A stretch of DNA of 64,000 bases from an endosymbiont of unidentified scaly snail isolate Monju (GTDB taxonomy: Bacteria > Pseudomonadota > Gammaproteobacteria > Chromatiales > Chromatiaceae), in NCBI RefSeq assembly GCF_000801295.1, contig NZ_AP012978.1, forward strand, positions 1,116,001 to 1,180,000, read 5' to 3'. The position numbers and the translations under genes are program-made. Below the pieces are notes generated by a model that did not search any database, was not told the DNA's origin, and worked only from the letters and a program-made list of their open reading frames with translations. Numbering within the stretch: position 1 is the stretch's first letter; every line of letters starts with the position of its first letter. Shown here one piece after another: positions 20,245 through 27,913 of this stretch.

Positions 20245-20469
20245 ATGGCTGATGACAGAGAAAAAGATCGGCTGACCTTCTGGCAGGTGTTTTCCAGCGT
20301 GCTGGCCTCCTTCGCCGGGGTGCAGAGCGATGAAAGACGGCGCCGTGACTTCAGGCACGGTCGGCCTCGCGATTTCATTATCGTGGGAGTAGTGCTCACC
20401 GGGCTTTTCATACTCGCCATATGGGGCGTGGTGAGCCTGGTGATGAAGCTGGCGGTGCCGGACAGCTAA
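20245..20469 (+). CDS. DUF2970 small membrane protein
   Basis: A 74-residue protein with a cytoplasmic charged start (MADDREKDRLTFWQVFSSVL, then FAGVQSDERRRRDF) and a single membrane segment near the C-terminus (FIIVGVVLTGLFILAIWGVV). This plan and the FWQ...AFFGVQ-like pattern match DUF2970, a family of unknown function common in beta- and gammaproteobacteria. The ATG at 20245 is preferred over an upstream start at 20101, whose extra 48 residues do not resemble the family. Confidence 0.75.
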   Translation: MADDREKDRLTFWQVFSSVLASFAGVQSDERRRRDFRHGRPRDFIIVGVVLTGLFILAIWGVVSLVMKLAVPDS

Positions 20470-20750
20470 CGCGAATATTTCACCCGTCGAACAGCGCTGG
20501 CATCGTACCCCCCTGTTCTGCTTGGAGAATCGTTCAAGAGGGCGGGGCAGACGCCGGTTGCGGTTTTTTATCCGGCGCCGTTCTATTCCTGTCGGCGGTT
20601 TCTCGCTTGTTGTGGCTTGATTTTCGCTCAAGCGATACCCGGGCTATCGTTTTCTCTACTGATTGGCGTCACAACGGCTGCGAACTTTACCGGCTCTCGG
20701 GATGCTGATGAAACATCCGGGCCAGGGAACCGCTTCCGATCTCACATGAA
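20470..20750. other. Intergenic stretch without a recognised gene
   Basis: This 281-bp stretch separates the DUF2970 gene from the terminator of the oppositely oriented H-NS-like gene. Short open frames exist in it, but none has a plausible start, ribosome-binding site or family resemblance. I see no RNA gene in it. Confidence 0.5.
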
Positions 20751-20751
20751 A

Positions 20752-20780
20752 AAGGCCTTCCCGATTTGCGGGAAGGCCTT
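20752..20780 (-). terminator. Rho-independent terminator of the H-NS-like gene
   Basis: A perfect 11-bp stem (aaggccttccc / gggaaggcctt) with a 7-nt loop. On the minus strand it is followed by five T. It lies 24 bp past the stop of the gene at 20804-21226. Confidence 0.85.
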
Positions 20781-20803
20781 GTGTGACCGCATCGGGTATG
20801 CGA

Positions 20804-21226
20804 TCAGGCAATGACGTAGGTGGAGCGCTTGGGCGATTTGATCTTGCCCTGGCGCTTCAGGTAGGCCAGCGTCTGGTTCAGATTGTTGGCGACCACGCCA
20901 TGCTTGGCCAGTTCGGCCTTGAGATCAGTCGTGGAATGCTCTTTCCTATCGGACAGGATCTCAAGCACGGTGTTGCTGACACGGCCCCGCCCACCACTTT
21001 TTCCACCCGTGGAGCGGACACGCCCGCCGAGTTCTCGGATCCTGGCGTCGATAGCTGCCAGTTCCTTGCGATGACGTGCCAGCAGAGCCTTACGTTCGGC
21101 CTTGGCCTTTTCCAGCTCGGCGCGCATGGCTTCGCGTTGACGCTCCTGTTCCTCGGCTTCCTTCGCCTTGGCCAGTTCATAGAGTTCCTGGGCGGTCATT
21201 TCGTCCACGGATTTCTTCTTCGCCAT
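20804..21226 (-). CDS. Small coiled-coil / winged-helix nucleoid-type protein
   Basis: A 140-residue protein. Residues about 5-65 form a highly charged coiled coil (MTAQELYELAKAKEAEEQER), then a Gly/Arg-rich linker (STGGKSGGRGRVS), then a C-terminal region that looks like a winged helix (TTDLKAELAKHGVVANNLNQ, then TLAYLKRQGKI). The layout, an oligomerising coiled coil joined to a DNA-binding domain, resembles H-NS-like or MvaT-like nucleoid proteins, although the C-terminal sequence is not the classical H-NS AT-hook. A -10-like TATACT lies at 21305-21310 on the minus strand. Function is inferred only. Confidence 0.6.
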   Translation of the reverse strand: MAKKKSVDEMTAQELYELAKAKEAEEQERQREAMRAELEKAKAERKALLARHRKELAAIDARIRELGGRVRSTGGKSGGRGRVSNTVLEILSDRKEHSTTDLKAELAKHGVVANNLNQTLAYLKRQGKIKSPKRSTYVIA

Positions 21227-21456
21227 TTCATACCTCGTTGAAATTTTCAGTAGTTAAGTCGCCAACTGAATATTCTTGTTGTTGCCAACCTGTCGGCAGG
21301 AGCAAGTATAACAACAATGAAGATGATTTGTGAATGGATATGCCGTTGCGAGCATGACGAAGGGGTGGCGGGGACGTGACGGTAATGTAAGTCGGGGCGG
21401 TGTAGCAACAGCCGGAAACTGCCACTTGCTGTGTGGGAATAAGTCGCACACGGCAT

Positions 21457-22581
21457 TTAGCAGATGTCGTGGTGCTGGAGAAGATACTCCTTTACCTCGT
21501 CGCGACGCCCCTGAAAGCGAATACGGTCGGCCTTCTTTTCGAGCTGGTAGTTGTACATGGCATCGTAATAGTCGTTGAGCAAGGCCGCGATCCAGGTGCG
21601 ATGTTGTGAGGTGTCACCTGTCCTTTCGTGTCGATCCAGGGCCGAATTCAACAGTTTTGTGATGCGCTGGTGATTGGCGCCGCCGAGCCGGCGCCGTATG
21701 CGGTCCAGGCTGTCACGCAGATAATCCGCCCATTGTTGGAATCCGTCGTAGGCTCCCGAAAATTCGATATATTCCGCGAGCGCATCGTGTACGTATTCCT
21801 GGAGGGTAATGTCGATGCGTTCCTCGAGATCGGCCTCCAGCACCACCACCGGAGCACGGGCGAAGTGTTCGAAGAATGTGATCGGAATGTGCCGGGCTCC
21901 GATGTTGCGACTTTCGTCTTCGGCTGCAAACCAGGGGTTGCCACGGTGCACCAGCTTGAGCAGTGCGATGGAGAGTGCATTCTCGAAGGTGATCTGCGGC
22001 GGCTGCGGTGTGGCATGGCGGCCGAAGGCCGATCCGCGGTGCCAGGCCAGGCCCTCGAGGTCGATGTGCGGTCTGAGGGTCTGGATGAAACGGGTCTTGC
22101 CCACGCCGGTGCGCCCGCCGATCACCACTGGGCGCATGATGCGGGCGTTCTCGGCGAGTTGGTCGATGAGGAAGCGGCGCAGGGCCTTGTAGCCGCCCTT
22201 CACGCGCGGCAGGGTGGTGCCGGTCTCGGCCAGCCATTGCTGAGCGGTCTTCGAGCGCAGGCCGCCGCGAAAGCAATACAGCACCCCGTCCGGGTGGCGT
22301 TGTGCAAAGGCGCGCCAGGCGGCTATACGTTCGGCCTTCCTGTCGCCGGAAACCAGCTCCAGGCCCAGCTCGATGGCCGCGTCCTGGCCCAGGTCCTTGT
22401 AGGTCTTGCCGATCTCGTGGCGTTCGGCGTCGTCGATCAGCGGTGCGTTGACCGCGTGCGGAAAGGCACCGTCGGCAAACTCGACCGGCGCGCGCACGTC
22501 CAGCAGGGGGACGTCCTCGAGGAGCAGGCTCAGCAGGTCGTCGGTTTCGGGCAGGTCGGGGTCGAGCTGGAGTCGGGACAT
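21457..22581 (-). CDS. selU: tRNA 2-selenouridine synthase (SelU/MnmH)
   Basis: Replaces sulfur by selenium at the wobble 2-thiouridine of Lys, Glu and Gln tRNAs, through a geranylated intermediate. An N-terminal rhodanese domain carries the catalytic Cys near residue 103 (YCFRGGLRS), followed by a P-loop domain with Walker A GGRTGVGKT at about 155-163. The 374 residues match the family. Its presence implies a selenophosphate supply (selD), which is not in this window. A 3' neighbour on the same strand is absent, so it is probably transcribed alone. Confidence 0.93.
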   Translation of the reverse strand: MSRLQLDPDLPETDDLLSLLLEDVPLLDVRAPVEFADGAFPHAVNAPLIDDAERHEIGKTYKDLGQDAAIELGLELVSGDRKAERIAAWRAFAQRHPDGVLYCFRGGLRSKTAQQWLAETGTTLPRVKGGYKALRRFLIDQLAENARIMRPVVIGGRTGVGKTRFIQTLRPHIDLEGLAWHRGSAFGRHATPQPPQITFENALSIALLKLVHRGNPWFAAEDESRNIGARHIPITFFEHFARAPVVVLEADLEERIDITLQEYVHDALAEYIEFSGAYDGFQQWADYLRDSLDRIRRRLGGANHQRITKLLNSALDRHERTGDTSQHRTWIAALLNDYYDAMYNYQLEKKADRIRFQGRRDEVKEYLLQHHDIC

Positions 22582-22671
22582 CGTTCGGATATCGTTTGGA
22601 TCATGGGGTAGGTCGTACAGGGCGCGAGTGTATCATTGGGCGTCGTTTGGCTGGTGTGGAGGGCCCTGGTG

Positions 22672-23409
22672 GTGGATCGACGGTTTTCGGGCATCGCAAG
22701 GCTGTATGGCGAGGCCGGCGCCGGGGCCATTGCCCGCGCGCGCCTGTGCGTGGTCGGCGTGGGCGGTGTCGGCTCCTGGGCGGTGGAGGCGCTGGCGCGC
22801 AGCGGGGTGGGGCGTATCACCCTGATCGACATGGATCACGTGGCCGAGTCCAACATAAATCGCCAGTTGCCGGCGCTGGAATCCACCCTGGGACGGGCCA
22901 AGATCGTGGTGCTGGCCGAGCGCGTGGCGCAGATCAACCCGGCCTGTGAGATCACCCTGGTCGACGATTTTGTCTCGCCCGACAATCTGGAGGTCCTGCT
23001 CGAGCAAGAGCACGACTGGGTGCTCGATTGCATCGACAATGCCCGCGTCAAGGCCGCAATGATTGCCTGGTGCCGTGCGCGTGGCCGGCGCATCGTCACC
23101 GTGGGGGCGGCGGGTGGGCAGATCGATCCGACGCGCGTGCGCGTCTCCGACTTGCGGCGCACCGAGCAGGACGCCCTGCTGGCGCGCACCCGCCGTATCC
23201 TGCGTCAGCAGGCCGGTTTTCCTACCAACCCGCGCCGCAGTTTCGGCGTGCCTGCGGTGTGGTCCGACGAGCCGGTGCGCACGTTCGAAAACTGTGCGAA
23301 CGATGGCTCGCTCAACTGTTCCGGTTTTGGTGCCTGCATGCCGGTCACTGCGGCCTTTGGTCTGGCGGCTGCGGCACTCGTGTTGCGCGACCTGGCGGGG
23401 GGGGCATGA
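22672..23409 (+). CDS. tcdA: tRNA threonylcarbamoyladenosine dehydratase TcdA
   Basis: E1-like ThiF-family enzyme that cyclises t6A37 of tRNA to ct6A using ATP. The nucleotide-binding motif is VVGVGGVGSWAVEALARSG, followed by TLIDMDHVAESNINRQ with the conserved Asp and Arg residues. AAGGQIDPTRVRV and the C-terminal CSGFGACMPVTAAFG are typical of TcdA. I chose the GTG at 22672 (245 residues) because a GGAGGG site precedes it; GTG 22669 is equally possible. The stop overlaps the next gene by 4 nt. Confidence 0.9.
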   Translation: MDRRFSGIARLYGEAGAGAIARARLCVVGVGGVGSWAVEALARSGVGRITLIDMDHVAESNINRQLPALESTLGRAKIVVLAERVAQINPACEITLVDDFVSPDNLEVLLEQEHDWVLDCIDNARVKAAMIAWCRARGRRIVTVGAAGGQIDPTRVRVSDLRRTEQDALLARTRRILRQQAGFPTNPRRSFGVPAVWSDEPVRTFENCANDGSLNCSGFGACMPVTAAFGLAAAALVLRDLAGGA

Positions 23410-24026
23410 CCTTCGATTATCCGGACAGCTATGTGCCCCTGTGTCAGCGGCTGGGGCTGGATCGCGGCATTCCCTATACGCCGAAATGGTCGGCCGAGGC
23501 CGATTTTCTCGAGCTGGCGGTCGATGTGCTGAACGACGAGGCCCCCGAGGTGATCGTCGAGTGCAGCAGTGGCCTGAGCGCCCTGGTGCTGGCCCGTGCC
23601 TGTCGGCTGGCCGGGCAGGGGCGTGTGTACAGCCTGGAGAACGGGGTGGAATTCGCCCAGGCCACGCGCGAAGCGCTGGCGGCCTACGATCTGCTCGATG
23701 TCGCCGAGGTCTTGCATGCCCCCTTGCGCGAGACGCGGATCGGTGACGAATGCTGGCAGTGGTATGACCTGTCCCGTCTGCCCGGGGTGGTTGCGCAGAT
23801 GCTGGTGATCGACGGGCCGCCGGGCTTTCTGCAACCGCTCTCGCGCTATCCGGCGTTGCCGATGCTGGGGGAGCGACTGGCGCCGGGGTGCCGGATATTG
23901 CTGGACGATGCCGATCGGCCCGACGAGCGCGCACTGGTGGCGCGCTGGCAGCGGGAATGTCCGGGGGTGTCGGTCGCCTGGCCGGAGACCTCGCGGGGCT
24001 GTGCCTCGTTGCGCTGGCCGGGTTGA
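23406..24026 (+). CDS. Class I SAM-methyltransferase-like protein
   Basis: A 206-residue protein with a Rossmann-like core. EVIVECSSGLSALVLARACR corresponds to motif I in shape (acidic residue, then GxS/A), GRVYSLENGVEFAQATREAL fits the SAM ribose-binding strand with an acidic end, and AQMLVIDGPPGFL resembles motif IV of Methyltransf_24-type proteins. Overlap with tcdA by ATGA suggests translational coupling, although a functional link is not obvious. Substrate unknown. Confidence 0.6.
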   Translation: MTFDYPDSYVPLCQRLGLDRGIPYTPKWSAEADFLELAVDVLNDEAPEVIVECSSGLSALVLARACRLAGQGRVYSLENGVEFAQATREALAAYDLLDVAEVLHAPLRETRIGDECWQWYDLSRLPGVVAQMLVIDGPPGFLQPLSRYPALPMLGERLAPGCRILLDDADRPDERALVARWQRECPGVSVAWPETSRGCASLRWPG

Positions 24027-24029
24027 ATC

Positions 24030-24560
24030 TCAGGAACTGTTGTGGAGGATGCGCAGCTCGGCGAGTGCGGCATCCAGGTCGCCTTCGGCGCCGATGACCG
24101 ACCAGAAGTGCAGGAAGTCTTCTTCCAGGTATTCCAGGCGCGCCTCCACCACGTGCGGCTTGTCACGCAGGAACAGGGCGATGTTGTGCTCGACCGTCTC
24201 CAGGTAGTCGCGCGCCAGGGTCAGGCTGCTCACCTGTGGATCGGCGCCGATCAGGATACCCTCGCGGTAGGCCTTCATGATGCCGAAGTCGTGTCGCCGG
24301 GCAAAGCTCTGGGCCGTGGTTTCAGGATCGCGCCGCAGATGCACGTAGAGGGCCTGTTTGCCGTAGGTGGCATCCAGCCGGCCCAGCAGCCAGCTCAGAC
24401 GGTTGTCGGCCTCGATGTGGTTTTCCGGGTAGGTCAGACGCGCGGGTCCCACCAGGTGGGCTCGGCTCTCGTGTCCAGCGGTGTAGTTGTGCATGTGCTC
24501 GCAGGCGCGGATCCAGGTGGTCGAGCCGCAGCGCCCGCTGTTGAGGACGAAGATGTTCAT
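24030..24560 (-). CDS. Sulfotransferase-like P-loop protein
   Basis: A short 176-residue protein starting MNIFVLNSGRCGSTTWIRAC, which matches the 5'-phosphosulfate-binding loop of PAPS-dependent sulfotransferases. LYVHLRRDPETTAQSFARRH fits the 3'-phosphate-binding segment (R..S) of the same fold. The ATG at 24560 is chosen because the P-loop then starts at residue 7; the upstream open frame is unrelated. It is shorter than most sulfotransferases, and its acceptor substrate cannot be told from the sequence. Confidence 0.7.
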   Translation of the reverse strand: MNIFVLNSGRCGSTTWIRACEHMHNYTAGHESRAHLVGPARLTYPENHIEADNRLSWLLGRLDATYGKQALYVHLRRDPETTAQSFARRHDFGIMKAYREGILIGADPQVSSLTLARDYLETVEHNIALFLRDKPHVVEARLEYLEEDFLHFWSVIGAEGDLDAALAELRILHNSS

Positions 24561-24741
24561 GGGTGCATGATCGACGCATGCGCCAGGATTTGGCAAGGCC
24601 GTCAGCGCCCCCCGGTCCAGTCCCTCCTCCGGCTGCAACTGAGGTTGGTCAGCTTGTCGATAGTCGATAGACGGTTGGCCGCCGGAAGTCGCTCCCCCGC
24701 TAGCGGGGAGGCCGGGCGGGGCGCACTGGTTCAGGGGCACC

Positions 24742-25500
24742 TCAGGGGATCCGGTAGTCGTCCTGGGTCATCAGGTCGATACCGCATTGCAGCTGGCTGA
24801 TCCAGGAGATGAATTCGGGGATTGCCTTACCGATGAAGGCTCGGCCGTGCTGGGGCACGATCATGCGGATATCGAGTTGCGACACCATGTTGGCCCAGAG
24901 TCGGCAGACCTTGTTGCTGTTCATGTAACGACGGTGGAAACCCTCCATGTAGGGGAGTATCTCCTTGATCCGCTTGGCAGGCTTGTCCAGCTCCTCTGTC
25001 GGACAGAGGTTGGCACCCATGTCGCCCGAGAACAGGATGCGTGACCTGGGATCATAGAACTGGAAGTTGCCCTCGGCGTGAAGGAAATGCGCTGGCAGTG
25101 CCTTGAGCTGGATACTGCCGAGTTGCAGGTTGGTCCCCTGATCGGGAATGACGATCAGCCGTCCCTTGAGCTTGCCTGGCCGCGTGAAATGCGGGATGAA
25201 TCGTTCCCACAGTTCGGGGACCACCATCTTGGCATTGGTGCCGACCAGCCACTTGTTCAACGAGGCCACGATGTCCGGATCCTGGTGCGAGGCCACCACG
25301 TAATCGAGGTTCTTCACGTTCAAGTACTTGGCGATGCCCAGGTACAGGTCGGTATAGGTGAGTTCGCCGCCTGGGTCGATCAATGCCGCGTGATCCGAAT
25401 CGAAGATCATGAACTGATTGGCCTGAACAGCCTCGTTCGCAACGAGATCGCGGAAGGCAACACAGATATGTTCGCCGTCGTTGTAGAGTTCGATTGCCAT
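24742..25500 (-). CDS. Oxygen-binding diiron MBL-fold protein (ODP/FprA-like)
   Basis: A 252-residue metallo-beta-lactamase-fold protein of the oxygen-binding diiron / flavodiiron core group, without a flavodoxin domain. Metal-ligand segments are visible: VASHQDPDIVASL (H and D ligands; the family's H-x-E-x-D appears as HQDPD), PAHFLHAEGNFQFYD, ILFSGDMGANL, and VPQHGRAF near the C-terminus. Such proteins reduce or sense O2 or NO. An FNR/Anr-like site lies 85 bp upstream, which fits oxygen control. The ATG at 25500 has a GGAG site. The exact reaction is inferred. Confidence 0.78.
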   Translation of the reverse strand: MAIELYNDGEHICVAFRDLVANEAVQANQFMIFDSDHAALIDPGGELTYTDLYLGIAKYLNVKNLDYVVASHQDPDIVASLNKWLVGTNAKMVVPELWERFIPHFTRPGKLKGRLIVIPDQGTNLQLGSIQLKALPAHFLHAEGNFQFYDPRSRILFSGDMGANLCPTEELDKPAKRIKEILPYMEGFHRRYMNSNKVCRLWANMVSQLDIRMIVPQHGRAFIGKAIPEFISWISQLQCGIDLMTQDDYRIP

Positions 25501-25584
25501 GCGAAGCTCCGGTATTGCTCGTACGGGCAATCCCTTGCAGTGAAACGGAGGGCCGAAGGGTACGACCGAATGTTTGTCGGCGAC

Positions 25585-25598
25585 TTGATCTGGGTCAG
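25585..25598. promoter_or_regulatory. FNR/Anr-like operator
   Basis: TTGAT-CTGG-GTCAG matches the FNR/Anr consensus TTGAT-N4-(A/G)TCAA at all but the last base. It lies between the oxygen-binding diiron gene (start 25500, minus) and the thioredoxin gene (start 25750, plus). The surrounding 17 bp are identical to the site before hemN at 32527-32543. Confidence 0.6.
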
Positions 25599-25749
25599 CG
25601 GGGGGGGGCGGAGAGTGGCGCCGTGGTCTGCTGGTGCCGACGATGCCTGCACCGGTGTGGCCGGGACGAGGTTGGCGTCGTAGGACCGCCCGGTACGACC
25701 TTGCGGTATGCTGACCGCCCGTTTCTATCGTGTTATTGCTGGAGGCCCC

Positions 25750-26133
25750 ATGGCGGTCATTGAACTGAACGAAGAGAATTTCGAATCGACCATCACCGAG
25801 AACGATTTCGTGATCGTCGATTTCTGGGCGCCGTGGTGTGGTCCCTGCCGTTCCTTCGCTCCCACTTACGAGAAGGTCTCGGAAGAGTTTCCGGACGTCG
25901 TATTCGCCAAGGTCAATACCGAGGATGAACAGGCCATCGCGGCCCACTTCCAGATCCGTTCCATCCCCACGCTGATGATCTTCCGCGAGAAGGTCATCAT
26001 CTACAGCGAGGTCGGCGCGCTGCCCGAATCTTCCTTCCGCGAGCTGGTGACCAAGGCCGGGGAGCTGGACATGGCCGAGGTGCATCGCCAGATCGCCGAG
26101 CAGCAGCAACAGCAGGGGCAGAGCGAGGGCTGA
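25750..26133 (+). CDS. Thioredoxin family protein
   Basis: A 127-residue thioredoxin with active site WCGPC (Cys30 and Cys33) and the cis-proline loop IRSIPTLMIF. It is about 20 residues longer than TrxA, with a Gln-rich tail (EQQQQQGQSEG). It has no signal peptide, so it is cytoplasmic, and probably a general disulfide reductase. The ATG at 25750 follows a GGAGG site. It is divergent from the oxygen-binding diiron gene, and a hairpin terminator follows. Confidence 0.9.
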   Translation: MAVIELNEENFESTITENDFVIVDFWAPWCGPCRSFAPTYEKVSEEFPDVVFAKVNTEDEQAIAAHFQIRSIPTLMIFREKVIIYSEVGALPESSFRELVTKAGELDMAEVHRQIAEQQQQQGQSEG

Positions 26134-26163
26134 GCCCTTCTTCTGTGCTCGTCGATGCATGCG

Positions 26164-26190
26164 AGAGGCCGGTCACCGACCGGCCTCTTT
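26164..26190 (+). terminator. Rho-independent terminator after the thioredoxin gene
   Basis: A perfect 10-bp stem (agaggccggt / accggcctct) with a 5-nt loop, followed by a T-rich tract (tttgtgttt). It lies 31 bp after the thioredoxin stop. Confidence 0.85.
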
Positions 26191-26231
26191 GTGTTTGGCT
26201 ATACTGGAGCGACCTGTTTCGCAATATCCCG

Positions 26232-26741
26232 ATGCCCATGCAGCGACCCTGGCACCATTTTCTGCAACGTCTGCTCGACCGGCAGCCCAACATCGGCCGG
26301 TTGGTGGAACTGTGTGAAGAAAACTACCGCCAGTTGCATCGCCTGCTGCCGGTCTTGCGGCAGATGCAGGGCTGTCATGTGGCACGTTGCCCGGGATATG
26401 CCGATCTGCACCTCGAGATCCTCGAACACAGCCGCTACACCAGCCTGATCCGCCTGACCTACTGGTTCGAGGCCGAAAAGGGGCATCTGCCCGAACCTGA
26501 TGTCCTGTTGCGCGTCTATCACGATGCCTGTCAGCTCGAGGTCATCGAACTGCGCCAGTCGATCCTGCCGACCACCCGGCTCTACGAGGCCCCGGGCCTG
26601 CTCAACAAGTGGCAGGCCAACTGGTTCGTCGCCAAGTGGCTGGGATTCTGCGTATTGCTGGGCTATCGCTTCCCCGCGGTGGAGGCCGCCGCATCCCGTT
26701 TTTCGCCGTCTGTTTGCGAACCCCTGACTGATCCTTCCTGA
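26232..26741 (+). CDS. DUF1249 family protein
   Basis: A 169-residue soluble protein. The central part (ARCPGYADLHLEILEHSRYT, then TYWFEAEKGHLPEPDVLLRV, then YHDACQLEVIE) matches the DUF1249 (YqiB-like) family as I know it. The function is unknown; in enterics the gene lies near nudF and cpdA, which are not present here. The ATG at 26232 is chosen over an upstream start that would run through the terminator. Confidence 0.75.
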   Translation: MPMQRPWHHFLQRLLDRQPNIGRLVELCEENYRQLHRLLPVLRQMQGCHVARCPGYADLHLEILEHSRYTSLIRLTYWFEAEKGHLPEPDVLLRVYHDACQLEVIELRQSILPTTRLYEAPGLLNKWQANWFVAKWLGFCVLLGYRFPAVEAAASRFSPSVCEPLTDPS

Positions 26742-26820
26742 GGGCCTTCGCGCGTCGAGCTTGAAAAATCTGTCTTGTCCCGCATTTTCGTATCGCTACC
26801 CCTAATCGGGATAGGGAATA

Positions 26821-26854
26821 AAGCTTGACTAAAACACTCGGGTACTGCTAGTAT
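26821..26854 (+). promoter_or_regulatory. iscR promoter with type-1 IscR box
   Basis: The segment 26821-26845 fits the type-1 IscR consensus (ATASYYGACTRWWWYAGTCRRSTAT) at about 21 of 25 positions. A -35 TTGACT (26825-26830) lies inside the box, with a -10 TAGTAT (26849-26854) 18 bp away. This is the E. coli arrangement, where [2Fe-2S]-IscR represses its own operon. Confidence 0.8.
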
Positions 26855-26917
26855 TAACCAAGTAAATTACTGGGGAATTCAGATCCCCAGGGTCAGTCAG
26901 AGGGAGGTTTGCCCAAA

Positions 26918-27391
26918 ATGAGACTTTCAACCAAAGGCCGTTATGCGGTCACCGCCATGCTCGATCTGGCGCTCAACGGGACCGAGGGTCCGGTGACGCT
27001 GGCCGATATTTCCGAGAATCAGGGTATTTCGCTCTCCTATCTCGAACAGCTGTTTGCCGCACTGCGTGGCAAGGGACTGGTACGCGGCGTGCGAGGCCCC
27101 GGTGGTGGCTATTATCTGGGGCGGCCGGCTGACGAGATCTCGATCGCCGACGTGATCTGCGCGGTGGACGAGTGGGTGGAGTTCACCCGCTGCAATCCCC
27201 GTCCGAGCAGTGCCGATACCCAGCGTGGGATGACGCACAGCCTGTGGGACGACCTGAGTCAGCAGATCTACGATTTCCTGACCGGGATCACTCTGGCTGA
27301 TCCGGTCAAGCGGGGCCTGGAACGCGAGGCAGACCGCAAGCAGAGCAAGTCGGCTGACGACCTGCTCGATCTCAATCACCGCGCGGCCTGA
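26918..27391 (+). CDS. iscR: IscR-like Rrf2 regulator with two cluster cysteines replaced
   Basis: Rrf2-family regulator of iron-sulfur biogenesis. It starts with the canonical [19 protein letters not shown] after an AGGGAGG site; the wHTH includes [14 protein letters not shown] and the wing [11 protein letters not shown]. In E. coli the cluster ligands are Cys92, Cys98, Cys104 and His107. Here Cys92 and His107 are kept, but positions 98 and 104 are Ser and Gly ([17 protein letters not shown]). It should therefore not bind the standard [2Fe-2S] cluster, although the promoter retains a type-1 box. The 157-residue length is normal. Orthology to IscR rests on the N-terminus, the promoter and iscU next door. 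Confidence 0.88.
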   Translation: MRLSTKGRYAVTAMLDLALNGTEGPVTLADISENQGISLSYLEQLFAALRGKGLVRGVRGPGGGYYLGRPADEISIADVICAVDEWVEFTRCNPRPSSADTQRGMTHSLWDDLSQQIYDFLTGITLADPVKRGLEREADRKQSKSADDLLDLNHRAA

Positions 27392-27451
27392 GTGCGCGCA
27401 ACAGTGCCCGACATGGCTTCACTGCATCGAGGGGCGAAGAGGTAATCGACC

Positions 27452-27853
27452 ATGGCATATAGCGACAAGGTGATCGACCACTATGAGAACCCGCGCAACG
27501 TGGGCAGTCTGGACAAGGATGCGCCGAACGTGGGGACCGGCATGGTGGGTGCGCCAGCGTGCGGTGACGTGATGCGTCTGCAGATCCAGGTGAACGAGGA
27601 TGGGGTGATCGAGGACGCCAGGTTCAAGACCTATGGCTGTGGCTCGGCGATCGCTTCGAGCTCGCTGCTCACCGAGTGGGTGAAGGGCAAGACGCTGGAA
27701 GAGGCGCGCCAGATCAAGAACACCGATATTGTCAAGGAGCTGGCGCTGCCGCCGGTGAAGGTGCATTGCTCGGTGCTGGCCGAGGACGCCATCAAGGCGG
27801 CCATCGAGGACCTGCAGAAGAAGCGGCAGGGCGAGGCCGAGAGCGCCGCCTGA
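27452..27853 (+). CDS. iscU: Iron-sulfur cluster scaffold IscU
   Basis: Scaffold on which [2Fe-2S] clusters are assembled. All ligands are present: Cys37 (GAPACGD), Cys63 (YGCGSAIASSS), His105-Cys106 (KVHCSVLAEDAI), and the LPPVK motif recognised by HscA. The 133 residues are close to the usual 128. It starts 60 bp after iscR, where iscS normally stands; iscS, iscA, hscBA and fdx are all absent here. Next is an unrelated sensor kinase on the other strand. The desulfurase must be encoded elsewhere. Confidence 0.95.
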   Translation: MAYSDKVIDHYENPRNVGSLDKDAPNVGTGMVGAPACGDVMRLQIQVNEDGVIEDARFKTYGCGSAIASSSLLTEWVKGKTLEEARQIKNTDIVKELALPPVKVHCSVLAEDAIKAAIEDLQKKRQGEAESAA

Positions 27854-27913
27854 GCCCCGATGTGGCATCCGGGAGCGCGATAATCGTGCCGGGAAGAAGG
27901 TGCGGGCTGGTTT

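Noticed and set aside
24561-24741. N-terminal extension of the sulfotransferase-like protein to 24740
   Set aside because: The extra 60 residues have no resemblance to the fold, and the phosphosulfate loop lies at the natural N-terminus from 24560.
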